A stretch of DNA of 64,000 nucleotides, from assembly GCA_023450085.1 (NCBI GenBank), contig JAEXHI010000002.1, forward strand, positions 72,164-136,163. The letters run 5' to 3'. Shown here piece after piece: positions 42,162 to 50,717 of the stretch (position 1 is its first letter; every line of letters begins with the position of its first letter). Origin of the DNA: Bacteroidota bacterium. Lineage in GTDB: Bacteria; Bacteroidota; Bacteroidia; Sphingobacteriales; Sphingobacteriaceae. A program made the translations under genes and the position numbers. The notes beneath the pieces were generated by a model. It worked only from the letters and a program-made list of their open reading frames with translations, ran no database searches and was not told the origin of the DNA.

Positions 42162-43157
42162 ATGGAGAAAGTTTTAATTACACGTCGTATTAGCGAGAAT
42201 GCTTTAGAATTGATCAGGAGGGAGGGCTATGAATTAAGTATTTATGCCGAAATCAAGGACTTAACGCAAGCACAGCTCATTAAAATGTGCGAGGGACATG
42301 CAGGGTTATTAAGTGTTGGGCCCAATAAAATTGACGAACACTTCCTGAGTTCGTGTAAGCATTTAAAAGGCATTGCATTAATGAGCGTGGGGTACGATAA
42401 GGTAGATGTAGATGCGGCAATTAAACATGGAATGCCTATTAGTAATACACCTGATGTATTGAGTGAAGCTACTGCTGATGTGGCTTTTTTATTGATGTTG
42501 TCTGTGGCAAGAAAAGCTTTCTTTATGCATAAAACCATTGAACGTGGTGAATGGGGATTTTTTGATCCCATGAAAAACCTTGGGCAAGAGCTTTATGGCA
42601 AAACCATTGGTGTGCTGGGTTTGGGTAGGATAGGACTTGAACTTGCCAAAAAAGCAAAAGCAGCCTATGGAATGGAGGTGATTTACCATAACAGAAGTAA
42701 AAATCAAGAGGCTGAGAGATTGCTCAATGCCAATTATGTATCTTTTGAAGAGCTGCTGAAACAAAGTGATGTGCTTTCGGTACATGTTAATTTAACTAAG
42801 GAGACGACAGGTATGTTTGATCGTGTTGCGTTTGAAAAAATGAAACCCAACGCTATTTTTATCAATACCGCACGTGGAGCGATCCATAACGAAAAAGATT
42901 TGATTGCTGCATTGCAAAACAAAACTATTTGGGGGGCTGGTTTAGATGTAACCAATCCTGAACCCATGGATAAGGCCAATCCTTTGTTGAATATGGAGAA
43001 TGTTTGTGTACTGCCGCATATCGGCTCCGCTACCGAAGAAACTAGAGAGAAAATGGCAATAATGGCAGCGCAAAATATCATTAAAGCTTTAAAAGGAGAG
43101 CAAATGCCACAGGTGATTAACCCTGAGGTGTATCAAAAAGGGGAATTAATTTCTTGA
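42162..43157 (+). CDS. 2-hydroxyacid dehydrogenase (glyoxylate/hydroxypyruvate reductase-like)
   Basis: A 331-residue D-2-hydroxyacid dehydrogenase. It shows LLSVGPNKIDEHFLSSCKHLKGIALMSVGYDKVDVDAA, LYGKTIGVLGLGRIGLELAKKAKAAYGMEVIYHNRS (Rossmann motif plus NADP-type HNRS), INTARGAIHNEKDLIAAL (Arg), AGLDVTNPEPM (Glu) and VLPHIGSATEETREKMA (His). The order and wording are close to GhrB-type glyoxylate/hydroxypyruvate reductases. The serine-pathway or glycerate role is inferred. It differs clearly from the dehydrogenase at 932. It appears to be transcribed alone, with a candidate promoter just before the ATG. Confidence 0.9.
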   Translation: MEKVLITRRISENALELIRREGYELSIYAEIKDLTQAQLIKMCEGHAGLLSVGPNKIDEHFLSSCKHLKGIALMSVGYDKVDVDAAIKHGMPISNTPDVLSEATADVAFLLMLSVARKAFFMHKTIERGEWGFFDPMKNLGQELYGKTIGVLGLGRIGLELAKKAKAAYGMEVIYHNRSKNQEAERLLNANYVSFEELLKQSDVLSVHVNLTKETTGMFDRVAFEKMKPNAIFINTARGAIHNEKDLIAALQNKTIWGAGLDVTNPEPMDKANPLLNMENVCVLPHIGSATEETREKMAIMAAQNIIKALKGEQMPQVINPEVYQKGELIS

Positions 43158-43267
43158 TCTATCCCGCTGACTCGGAGAGGGCCGTCTAGAGGAAGGCATC
43201 GCTATTGCTCCTATTTGCTTTTTATCAGTTTTTGCACTAATAATATTTTTTGACACTGTTCCTAATA

Positions 43268-43300
43268 TCCACCTCTTTCAGGGGTAGGTGGAGGATTTTT
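43268..43300 (+). terminator. Weak hairpin in the 43158-43413 gap
   Basis: TCCACCT (43268-43274) and AGGTGGA (43286-43292) pair, followed by GGATTTTT. It lies about 110 bp after the dehydrogenase stop, so it may be a terminator. The rest of the gap shows nothing definite. Confidence 0.4.
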
Positions 43301-43413
43301 AACCTAAATAGATCTTTAGTCTAAGAATCATGAGAACAACTATAAATCAATAGAATTTGTTAGAGTTTGTTAAAATTTTAAAAAGATATTCTTAAAAGCT
43401 TTATTTTTATTTC

Positions 43414-44283
43414 ATGATTGTTTCTATAAAGAATGAGCACTTGGTTGTAGATTTTTCTACCAAAGGAGCAGAACTTCAACGTATCATGGGAACCGATAGT
43501 GAGGTAAACTACATGTGGAGTGGTGATGCAAATTTTTGGGGGAAGTTTAGCCCAGTGTTATTCCCAATTGTAGGAGCGTTTAAGGACAATACCTATTTCT
43601 ACAAAGGCAAGCCATATCATTTATCAAGACATGGGTTTGCTCGAGATATGGAGTTTTCTTATGAAAAATTGAGTGCCACTGAAATTGCTTTTAAGCTGAG
43701 GCATAATGAGGAAACCCTGAAAAATTATCCTTTTGAATTTGAGCTTAGCCTTAAGTACCAACTTCAAGGAGCTAGTCTGCAATGCACTTACCAAGTATCC
43801 AATCCGAGCAATCATCAACTTATATTTTCTATTGGTGGCCATCCCGCCTTTGCGGCACCTTTAAACCGTGAAGGAGTTTATACCGATTACTATTTGCAAT
43901 TTGATAATGATGATGAGCTTACTTTTCATCATATTATAGATAATCTGGTTTCAGACCAAACTACCACCTTAAAGCTTAACGATAAAATTTTTCCTTTAAA
44001 GCATGAACTCTTTTATGAAGATGCATTGGTTTTTAAAAATCTGAAAAGCAAACACATTAGGTTACTGAATACCAAAAATTATAATGGCCTGAATTTTCAT
44101 TTTGAGGACTTCCCTTATTTTGGTATTTGGGCGGCTAAAGATGCTGATTTTGTTTGTTTAGAACCTTGGTGTGGTATAGCCGATGCCATTAACCATAACC
44201 AACAGCTGGAAGATAAAGAAGGAATGGAAAAGTTGGAGGGAGGACAAACTTGGGAACGTAGCTGGAAAATCTGTTGTTTTTAA
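43414..44283 (+). CDS. Aldose 1-epimerase-family (LacX-like) mutarotase
   Basis: A 289-residue beta-sandwich protein of the galactose mutarotase superfamily that interconverts alpha and beta anomers of aldoses. It shows GAELQRIMGTDSEVNYMWSGD, SPVLFPIVGAFKDNTYFYKGKPYHLSRHGFARD (first catalytic His region), SIGGHPAFAAPL (second His) and FVCLEPWCGIAD (catalytic Glu). The LacX wording in place of the GalM one suggests an unknown sugar phosphate or aldose substrate. TATTTTTA at 43402-43409, four bases before the ATG, may be its -7 box. Confidence 0.9.
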   Translation: MIVSIKNEHLVVDFSTKGAELQRIMGTDSEVNYMWSGDANFWGKFSPVLFPIVGAFKDNTYFYKGKPYHLSRHGFARDMEFSYEKLSATEIAFKLRHNEETLKNYPFEFELSLKYQLQGASLQCTYQVSNPSNHQLIFSIGGHPAFAAPLNREGVYTDYYLQFDNDDELTFHHIIDNLVSDQTTTLKLNDKIFPLKHELFYEDALVFKNLKSKHIRLLNTKNYNGLNFHFEDFPYFGIWAAKDADFVCLEPWCGIADAINHNQQLEDKEGMEKLEGGQTWERSWKICCF

Positions 44284-44407
44284 ACAGGTCTTTTCGGCAT
44301 GGCGAGTTTACAGCCTGCTCCTACACTTTGGAAAAGCCATCTCAATTATTGATCTCAAATGATTAGCTTTAAACGGTTCCTTAATTTTAACCTTTGAATT
44401 TACCGAT

Positions 44408-46762
44408 TTGACGACCAGAAGAGATTTCCTAAAGCAGGCCAGTTTATTGTCGGGAGCTACGGCACTTTCCTCTGTTTTTCCAGAAGCCATTCAACGGGCT
44501 TTAGCGATTAACCCTAGCTTAGGCAGTACCTTTTACGATGCCGAGCATATTGTTTTTCTGATGCAGGAAAACCGATCGTTTGATCACATGTTTGGCGCTA
44601 TGAAAGGCGTTCGTGGTTTTAACGATCCTCATCCGCATATTTTACCAAATCAAGATAAAGTTTGGCTGCAGCGCGACGCCAAGGGAAATGCTTATGCCCC
44701 TTTTCATGTAGATATTCATAAAACTAAAATTACTTGGCAGGGAGGTTTAGCACATTCGTGGCCTGATCAAATTGCGGCCAGAAATGATGGGAAGTATGAT
44801 CAATGGATTCATGCCAAAACAGCGATGTGCCTAGCGCATTATAGGAGGCACGATCTGCCTTTTTATTATGCCATGGCAGATGCTTTCACCATCTGCGACC
44901 ATCATTTTTGTTCATCGTTAACAGGAACTACTCCCAACAGATTGTTTTTCTGGACAGGTAATGTACGACCTCATCCAAATGATAAAGAAACTAAAGCCGT
45001 AGTGAGCAACTACCAAGCCGAATCTCATACCAACCGCTTTGTAGATTGGCCTACTTTTCCCGAATTATTGGAAGACCATGGAATAGATTGGCGGGTATAT
45101 CAAAATGAGATTTGGACAGCTCAGCTACCTTCTGAAAAAGATGATTGGTTGGGTAATTATGGTGATAATGCCTTGGAATACGTAAAAAGGCATCAAGTAA
45201 AATTATCAGCTTATTTTAGGAAGAATGGTGATAAAACGGTTACTCCAAATCTTTCGGCAGAAGAAGTGCTTGAAAAATACAATCGTTTAACGCCTCGAGA
45301 GAAAAATTTAATTGATAAAGCTTTTACCACCAATATTGATGCTAAGGACTATTTGGATTTGGCTCCCCACGCTTACGAGAATGAGCAAGGAGAACAAGAA
45401 ACCTTAAATGTGCCAAAGGGTGATATTTTTTATCAGTTCAGAAAAGATGTAAAGGAAGGAAAGCTTCCTACAGTTTCTTGGTTGGTGGCTCCTCAACGCT
45501 TTTCGGAACATACCAGCTCGCCTTTATATGGGATTTGGTACGTGTCAGAAGCTTTAAATATCTTAACGGAAAATCCTGAAATATGGAAGAAGACCATTTT
45601 TATTGTTAACTACGATGAGAATGATGGTTATTATGATCATATGCCTCCTTTTGTGGCGCCAAAACCTGATACTTTAGCTAGGGGAAAAGTATCAGTAGGA
45701 ATTGATACCGCTTCTGACTATGAGGCCAATGAAGGTAGTCCTATTGGCTTGGGGTATCGTGTACCTATGATTGTGGCTTCGCCTTGGAGTAGAGGTGGAT
45801 ATGTAAACTCACAGGTTTTTGACCATACCAGCACTTTGATGTTTTTGGAGGATTTTCTCAAGCATAAAACGGGCAAGCACCTAAAAAGCGAGCAAATTAG
45901 TACTTGGCGTAGGGCCGTTTGCGGCGATTTGACTTCCATATTTAGGCCTTATAAAGGTGAAAAGCTCAAATATCCAAGCATGCTGGAACGCAACCAAGTG
46001 ATTGACCATATCCAAAAGGTAAAGAGCAAACCTCAACAACGTATTCCCTTTCCATTAAAGGAAGAAGATATTGCAAAAATCAATAGACACCATGCTTTTG
46101 AAGATGGCGCATCGGCCTTGATGGCCAAACAGGAAAGAGGGACAAAGCCCGCCTGTGCATTGCCGTATCATTTAAGGGTTGATGCCCGTTTAAATGAAAC
46201 TAAAACAAGTGTGGTGCTTGATTTTATGACAGAAGAGCAAAGTGTTGGAGCACCTTTTAATGTTTCGGCGCTAAATACCTATAGTGGTGAGCAAGGGCGT
46301 AATTGGTACATTGCCGTAAAAGCAAATGATCATATTGAGGATAATTGGGAAATAGATGCTTTTGCACAGGGGCGTTATGACCTGTCAGTGCATGGGCCAA
46401 ATGGTTTTTACCGTAGATTCATGGGTAGCAAAGCTGATCCTGATTTAATGCTTGCTGCAGTGCCTGAGTTGCAGGGTAATTCAAAAAGGTCTTCTGGTAA
46501 TTTGCAATTGCTTTTAGAAAACAAGAGTAATCAAGTTATGGAAGTATTGATTGTGAATGATGTGTACAAAGCCAATAACAAAACGATAAAGGTTGATGCT
46601 AGGAGTAAGAAAATAGTATCACTTAACTTGAAGAAATACCATCATTGGTATAATTTTAAGGTGAGGGTAAGTGGCTATGATGGCTATCAAGTGCATTATG
46701 CTGGTCACATTGAAACTGATGCGGATAGTACTACTGATCCTTATATGGGGGGAGTAGTCTAG
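44408..46762 (+). CDS. Tat-exported phosphocholine-specific phospholipase C
   Basis: A 784-residue hydrolase of the bacterial phosphocholine-preferring PLC (acid-phosphatase-like) family. It starts with a Tat signal, TTRRDFLKQASLLSGATALS. The catalytic domain shows IVFLMQENRSFDHMFGAMKGVRGFND, HSWPDQIAARNDGKYDQWI, SSLTGTTPNRLFFWTG, TVSWLVAPQRFSEHTSSP and FIVNYDENDGYYDHMPPFV, the metal and nucleophile motifs. Two C-terminal beta domains (about 600-784) follow, as in this family. The start is TTG at 44408; the in-frame upstream codons hold no ATG back to the stop at 44360. It probably scavenges phosphate or choline from membrane lipids. Confidence 0.9.
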   Translation: MTTRRDFLKQASLLSGATALSSVFPEAIQRALAINPSLGSTFYDAEHIVFLMQENRSFDHMFGAMKGVRGFNDPHPHILPNQDKVWLQRDAKGNAYAPFHVDIHKTKITWQGGLAHSWPDQIAARNDGKYDQWIHAKTAMCLAHYRRHDLPFYYAMADAFTICDHHFCSSLTGTTPNRLFFWTGNVRPHPNDKETKAVVSNYQAESHTNRFVDWPTFPELLEDHGIDWRVYQNEIWTAQLPSEKDDWLGNYGDNALEYVKRHQVKLSAYFRKNGDKTVTPNLSAEEVLEKYNRLTPREKNLIDKAFTTNIDAKDYLDLAPHAYENEQGEQETLNVPKGDIFYQFRKDVKEGKLPTVSWLVAPQRFSEHTSSPLYGIWYVSEALNILTENPEIWKKTIFIVNYDENDGYYDHMPPFVAPKPDTLARGKVSVGIDTASDYEANEGSPIGLGYRVPMIVASPWSRGGYVNSQVFDHTSTLMFLEDFLKHKTGKHLKSEQISTWRRAVCGDLTSIFRPYKGEKLKYPSMLERNQVIDHIQKVKSKPQQRIPFPLKEEDIAKINRHHAFEDGASALMAKQERGTKPACALPYHLRVDARLNETKTSVVLDFMTEEQSVGAPFNVSALNTYSGEQGRNWYIAVKANDHIEDNWEIDAFAQGRYDLSVHGPNGFYRRFMGSKADPDLMLAAVPELQGNSKRSSGNLQLLLENKSNQVMEVLIVNDVYKANNKTIKVDARSKKIVSLNLKKYHHWYNFKVRVSGYDGYQVHYAGHIETDADSTTDPYMGGVV

Positions 46763-46774
46763 GGGGAGCCCCTA
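46760..46774 (+). terminator. Small GC hairpin at the phospholipase stop codon
   Basis: TAGGGG-GAG-CCCCTA overlaps the stop codon (TAG at 46760-46762) and is followed by TCTTTGGG. It has a perfect 6-bp stem with a three-base loop, but no long T-run, so termination is uncertain. Confidence 0.4.
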
Positions 46775-47345
46775 TCTTTGGGTATGCTTATGCAATAGGT
46801 TGGTAGTGTGGGTGGTGATCACACCAACCACAGATTTAACTTCTTTAAAAGATTTCTCGGCTACGCTCGAAATGACGACATTTTTTATAGCCTGTCAATT
46901 CAAAGAGATACCAGTATGGTATTATCACCCGCCATTAGAGAATCGAAAATCCGAAGGATTTCAATCCTTATAGAGAAATATATAAGTGAAATTATGCGAC
47001 TCCTACGGAGTCGTACCCAAAGGAGATAGGTTTGTTTTTATAAATATTTGACCTCTTCGAGGTCTTAAACCAGGATCTATAGACAAAGTTTATACTTTTT
47101 GCTGATCGAACCCAAGTTTATTAAACCCGATTGAAACGAGCACGAGGACAATTTTTAATTGGACGAGTAAAGTGTAAAGCGGGACTAAAGTTACCTAAGT
47201 ATTGCTGAACATTGCTTTTCAAAAAGAGAATTTGATGTTTTTATGGTCTTGATATTTAGTGGTTTGTGAATATTTGTCTTTTTTTTTTGAAATCGACGTA
47301 GGGGTACATTTCTTTCTTGTTGTCTCATTTTAAAATAGGACATCA
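46763..47345. repeat. Intergenic region with REP-like and short-hairpin repeats
   Basis: No credible gene. Near 46850-46880 lies GATTTCTCGGCTACGCTCGA followed by AATGACGAC, a REP-like arm. At 46947-47064 are three perfect hairpins with three-base loops: AAATCC-GAA-GGATTT, CGACTCC-TAC-GGAGTCG and GACCTC-TTC-GAGGTC, spaced about 50 bp. A frame across 46808-47029 consists of these repeats. The last ~250 bp before 47346 are AT-rich with no clear promoter box. Confidence 0.6.
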
Positions 47346-48476
47346 ATGAAAGCATTAAACTTTACAAATCAATTTAATCAAATAAAAAAAGCAACCTACC
47401 TAGGAATTACTTTTTTAGGCTTTGCCTTCCAAACAAATGCGCAAGACGCAAAAACAACCAAAGCTCATTTCGGACTCATTTATCCATTAAGCACTAACGG
47501 TACACATGCACCCTTGGATACCAATAATTTATCTATCCATTTGCTAGCGGGCATTTCTTCGGTAGAGAAAGGCTTCTCGTATGCTGGTTTAAGTAATGTG
47601 GTGCGTAATGAGAGCTATGGGGTACAAATTGCCGGTTTCTCTAACCATATCGGCAAACAAGCCAATGGAGCATTATTCGCAGGCTTTCTAAATACTTATC
47701 GTTCTGCTAAGGGCAGCCAATTTGCTGGTTTCGCCAATTTAGCTCAAAGGAATGTGGAGGGAGCACAATTTGCTGGGTTTATAAATACCACAGGTGGCGA
47801 CATGAAAGGTGTGCAGTTTGCGGGATTTTCTAATATTGCCAGAAATATATCGGCATCGCAATTTGCAGGTTTCATGAACGTAGCAAAAGACGTAAACGGG
47901 AGTCAGTTTGCTGGCTTCATTAATATCGCTAAAAAAGTAAAAGGTGCTCAAGTAGCGGGTTTCATTAACATCGCCGAAACAAGTGATAGCCCTATCGGGA
48001 TCATTAACATCATTAAAAATGGAGAAAAAAGTATCGCTGCAACCATTGACGAAACTCAGACGTCTATGTTAACATTCAGGTCTGGAGGGAAAAACATGTA
48101 CGGAATTATTGGAGTGGGTTACAACCTTAAAAACAAAGATGAGGTTTATGCCTTTGAAGCAGGTTTGGGTGCTCATTTCTTTAAGTCGAGATATTTTAGG
48201 CTAAACATGGAGTTAACGCAAACAGTTTTGGAAAGCTTTGAAAAAGGCGAATATTTTAAGGGAACTTTTAGGTTGTTGCCAGCCGTAAAGGTAGCTCCTT
48301 GGTTGGAGATTTTTGGAGGGCCTTCTATCAATTTTGTAAGTACCAATACGCTGGAAGGGAAAGCCCTGCATCCAGATAATGATGATTTAGTAATCCGCAC
48401 TTGGCAACGTAAACATTCAGATTTTCAACAGTCATTGCACATTGGTTACCAAGCAGGTTTACAGTTTGTTTTTTAA
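47346..48476 (+). CDS. Outer-membrane beta-barrel with 15-16-residue GxQFAGFxN repeats
   Basis: A 376-residue protein with signal peptide (MKALNFTNQFNQIKKATYLG... ending FQTNAQ). Its middle has at least eight tandem units of the form G-x-Q-[FIV]-A-G-F-x-N-x-A (for example GSQFAGFANLAQ, GAQFAGFINTT, GVQFAGFSNIA). The ~180-residue C-terminal region (GKNMYGIIGVGYNLKNKDEVYAFEAG to GYQAGLQFVF) looks like outer-membrane strands. I associate the repeat with the Leptospira LA_2272-type surface repeat family, from memory. The C-terminal half is homologous to that of the protein at 52251. It is the first of six co-directional genes. The function is unknown. Confidence 0.75.
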   Translation: MKALNFTNQFNQIKKATYLGITFLGFAFQTNAQDAKTTKAHFGLIYPLSTNGTHAPLDTNNLSIHLLAGISSVEKGFSYAGLSNVVRNESYGVQIAGFSNHIGKQANGALFAGFLNTYRSAKGSQFAGFANLAQRNVEGAQFAGFINTTGGDMKGVQFAGFSNIARNISASQFAGFMNVAKDVNGSQFAGFINIAKKVKGAQVAGFINIAETSDSPIGIINIIKNGEKSIAATIDETQTSMLTFRSGGKNMYGIIGVGYNLKNKDEVYAFEAGLGAHFFKSRYFRLNMELTQTVLESFEKGEYFKGTFRLLPAVKVAPWLEIFGGPSINFVSTNTLEGKALHPDNDDLVIRTWQRKHSDFQQSLHIGYQAGLQFVF

Positions 48477-48496
48477 AAGATTTCACACACAAATAA

Positions 48497-49165
48497 ATGA
48501 AACATATGAAAAGAGTAATTGCAATCGTATTAAGCTTAGTCGTCATTATTCACTTTTCGGCGTGTAAAAAAGATCGATTAACAGGAAATGGAAACATCGT
48601 TTCTGAAACTAGAAACTTAGGGCACTTTTCCGGAATCAATTCTAGTGGTTCTACGCCCGTAGCAATAAAATACGGGACAGAATTTAGTGTGGTAGTAAAA
48701 GGCTCAAGTAATATCGTGCCTCATTACACCACCAGAGTAGTGAATAATGTGTTGCACATTGGCTTTGAAAGGGTGAGTATTAATAGGGATGATGTGGAGG
48801 TTATCTTAACAATACCTACCCTCAACAAGGTAGATTTAAGTGGCAGTACAGAGGTGGAAATTGAAGGAAATTTTCCTGTAATAGCTAGCTTGAATGTCTC
48901 TATTAGCGGGTCGGGAAAAGTAGAAGCAGATAATGCCATTCAGATAGATCATGTAAAAGTTGACATTTCTGGCTCTGGAAAAGTAGATTTTGAGGAAGTT
49001 GTCGCTAAAACCGCTGATGCAGATATTTCTGGAAGTGGTAGTTTAAAGCTTCAGGTACAGGACAGAATCAAAGCGAAGATAAGTGGTAGTGGCAAAGTAT
49101 ACTACAAGGGCAATCCGGTAATTCAACAAGATATTAGCGGATCTGGCAAATTGATCAAATTATAA
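48497..49165 (+). CDS. GIN-domain (DUF2807) lipoprotein with SGSGK repeats
   Basis: A 222-residue lipoprotein (lipobox HFSACKKDR), starting at ATG 48497 or 48506. The mature part is a right-handed beta-helix-like GIN domain: GNGNIVSETRNLGHFSGINSSGSTPVAIKYG, then LSGSTEVEIEG, ISGSGKVEADN, ISGSGKVDFEE, ISGSGSLKLQV, ISGSGKVYYKG and ISGSGKLIKL. Roughly 20-residue rungs repeat S-G-S-G-K. The family is common in Bacteroidota envelopes; a proposed adhesion or bactofilin-like role is not proven. It lies 20 bp after the repeat-barrel gene and 15 bp before the next. Confidence 0.88.
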   Translation: MKHMKRVIAIVLSLVVIIHFSACKKDRLTGNGNIVSETRNLGHFSGINSSGSTPVAIKYGTEFSVVVKGSSNIVPHYTTRVVNNVLHIGFERVSINRDDVEVILTIPTLNKVDLSGSTEVEIEGNFPVIASLNVSISGSGKVEADNAIQIDHVKVDISGSGKVDFEEVVAKTADADISGSGSLKLQVQDRIKAKISGSGKVYYKGNPVIQQDISGSGKLIKL

Positions 49166-49180
49166 TTTAAATCAAATTTT

Positions 49181-50674
49181 ATGGCTGGCCAATCATTTTG
49201 GCAAGCTTTTGGGGCCAATTTTGGGGCTCAAAAGCTTGCCCTGGAAGATCTATATCTATTGCAAAGCAGCACACCTAATCTCGTTACCTATGCTTTGCCT
49301 TTTGTGGCGGTGTTTACCGTGCTTGAATTTGTGCTTGGAAAGATTTTTAAGCATGAAGATTATACCCACGAAGAATTGCAGGGCTCGTTATGGGTGGGCT
49401 TGGGGAATTTATTGGTAAATCTTTTCTTAAAATCGGGATTGTTTATAGGTGCGGTATGGTTGTACAATCTTTTGCCTTGGCGTATGGAGTTGAGCTGGTT
49501 GAGTTTAATACCTTGCTTTTTGGTTTATGATTTTTGTAGCTATTGGTCGCACCGTATTTCCCATTTTAACCGCTTCTTTTGGGCGTCGCATGTGGTACAT
49601 CATTCTGCCGAACATTATAACTTAACCGTAGCCTTTAGGCAAAGTTGGGTGCAACATGTAAAGGTGGTATTTTTTATTCCAGTAGCGTTGTGCGGTTTCC
49701 ATCCGGTAATTTTTATGGTAGCCAGCCAAATGAGTACGCTTTATCAGTTTTGGGTACATACCGAAACCATTGGCAAGCTTCATCCGTGGATAGAGAAATA
49801 TTTTGGTACGCCATCTAACCATAGGGTACACCATGGTAGCCAGGAAAAATACATTGATAAAAACTTTGGGGCCACTTTTATGATATGGGACCATTTGTTT
49901 GGAACTTTTCAGTACGAAGAGGAAAAACCTAAATATGGTCTTACTACACCACTTACGGAAAAGAGTAATCCTTTTGTGCTTAATTTTCATGAGTACAGGG
50001 CCATTGCTGAAGATGTTAGGCAAAGCGATGGCCTAAAGGAAATGCTTTTCTTTTTGTTTGCTAGCCCAGCAAAAGTTTATCGCTACAAAGCTGGGCAACA
50101 ACCTAAAAATCATCCACAATATAAGTTCACCCGCTTTTTAAAAGGAACTATTTTAGGGTTGTTCTTGCTTTTGGTAGCACAATTGTTGATGGCACAACCT
50201 CCTTTGCCTGAACCAAAACTGAAAAATATGCTTTTCTTTTTACAGCGTACACCCGATGCCAATACGGTGGTTTATCAATTGAATTTAGAAAAAGATGGTC
50301 GTTTAAATGAAAAATCCCCTGTGAAGGCATCGTGGATAAGATATGAAGAAAATGGAGTGGTAAAGGAGCTGTCGGGCATTGAAACTAAATTTGCCTATGG
50401 GGTAAAATGTAAAGCATTGGGTAACGAGGCTTACGAAGTGCGATTGGTTTCTTATAAGAAATTGCCGATGTACTTATTGAAATCGCCCACCGACCAACAA
50501 TATCGTTTGTATATTAAAGATGAGGGTAAAGACCTTTTGTTGAAACGGGTTTTTGTAAAGGTAGAGGGTGGAAGTTTTTGGTTTCCTAAGGTGCAGTACA
50601 TCGATTTATTTACCATTGACAGCGAGAATGGGGCGCAAATTTTGAAACGGATTAATTTGTTAACCAATGGTTGA
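49181..50674 (+). CDS. Sterol desaturase/fatty-acid hydroxylase fused to a C-terminal DUF4833-like domain
   Basis: A 497-residue fusion. Residues about 1-330 are an integral-membrane di-iron oxygenase with the three histidine clusters: SHRISHFNRFFWASHVVHHSAEHYN, HVKVVFFIPVALCGFH, and NHRVHHGSQEKYIDKNFGATFMIWDHLFG. A further hydrophobic segment (TILGLFLLLVAQLLMAQ) ends like a signal peptide. A ~150-residue soluble domain follows (LKNMLFFLQRTPDANTVVYQLN to FTIDSENGAQILKRI). This matches, from memory, DUF4833 proteins, which usually stand alone as secreted proteins. The join with a signal-peptide-like helix suggests gene fusion. It modifies a lipid, perhaps a hopanoid or fatty acid; the substrate is unknown. 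Its end overlaps the sigma-factor promoter. Confidence 0.87.
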   Translation: MAGQSFWQAFGANFGAQKLALEDLYLLQSSTPNLVTYALPFVAVFTVLEFVLGKIFKHEDYTHEELQGSLWVGLGNLLVNLFLKSGLFIGAVWLYNLLPWRMELSWLSLIPCFLVYDFCSYWSHRISHFNRFFWASHVVHHSAEHYNLTVAFRQSWVQHVKVVFFIPVALCGFHPVIFMVASQMSTLYQFWVHTETIGKLHPWIEKYFGTPSNHRVHHGSQEKYIDKNFGATFMIWDHLFGTFQYEEEKPKYGLTTPLTEKSNPFVLNFHEYRAIAEDVRQSDGLKEMLFFLFASPAKVYRYKAGQQPKNHPQYKFTRFLKGTILGLFLLLVAQLLMAQPPLPEPKLKNMLFFLQRTPDANTVVYQLNLEKDGRLNEKSPVKASWIRYEENGVVKELSGIETKFAYGVKCKALGNEAYEVRLVSYKKLPMYLLKSPTDQQYRLYIKDEGKDLLLKRVFVKVEGGSFWFPKVQYIDLFTIDSENGAQILKRINLLTNG

Positions 50675-50705
50675 TTGTGTAGCTGAAACCAAACCGATAT
50701 ATTTG
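50675..50705 (+). promoter_or_regulatory. Internal promoter of the ECF sigma operon
   Basis: TTG at 50675-50677, a 20-bp spacer and perfect TATATTTG at 50698-50705. It lies directly after the desaturase stop and 12 bp before the GTG at 50718, so the sigma-factor gene can be expressed apart from the upstream genes. Confidence 0.65.
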
Positions 50706-50717
50706 AACTATCTAAAC

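Noticed and set aside
43160..43215. GC-richer stretch after the dehydrogenase considered as a tRNA
   Set aside because: It does not form a cloverleaf and lacks a TpsiC-arm sequence.
46808..47029. 73-codon frame in the gap after phospholipase C
   Set aside because: It is made of REP-like and hairpin repeat sequence and resembles no protein.
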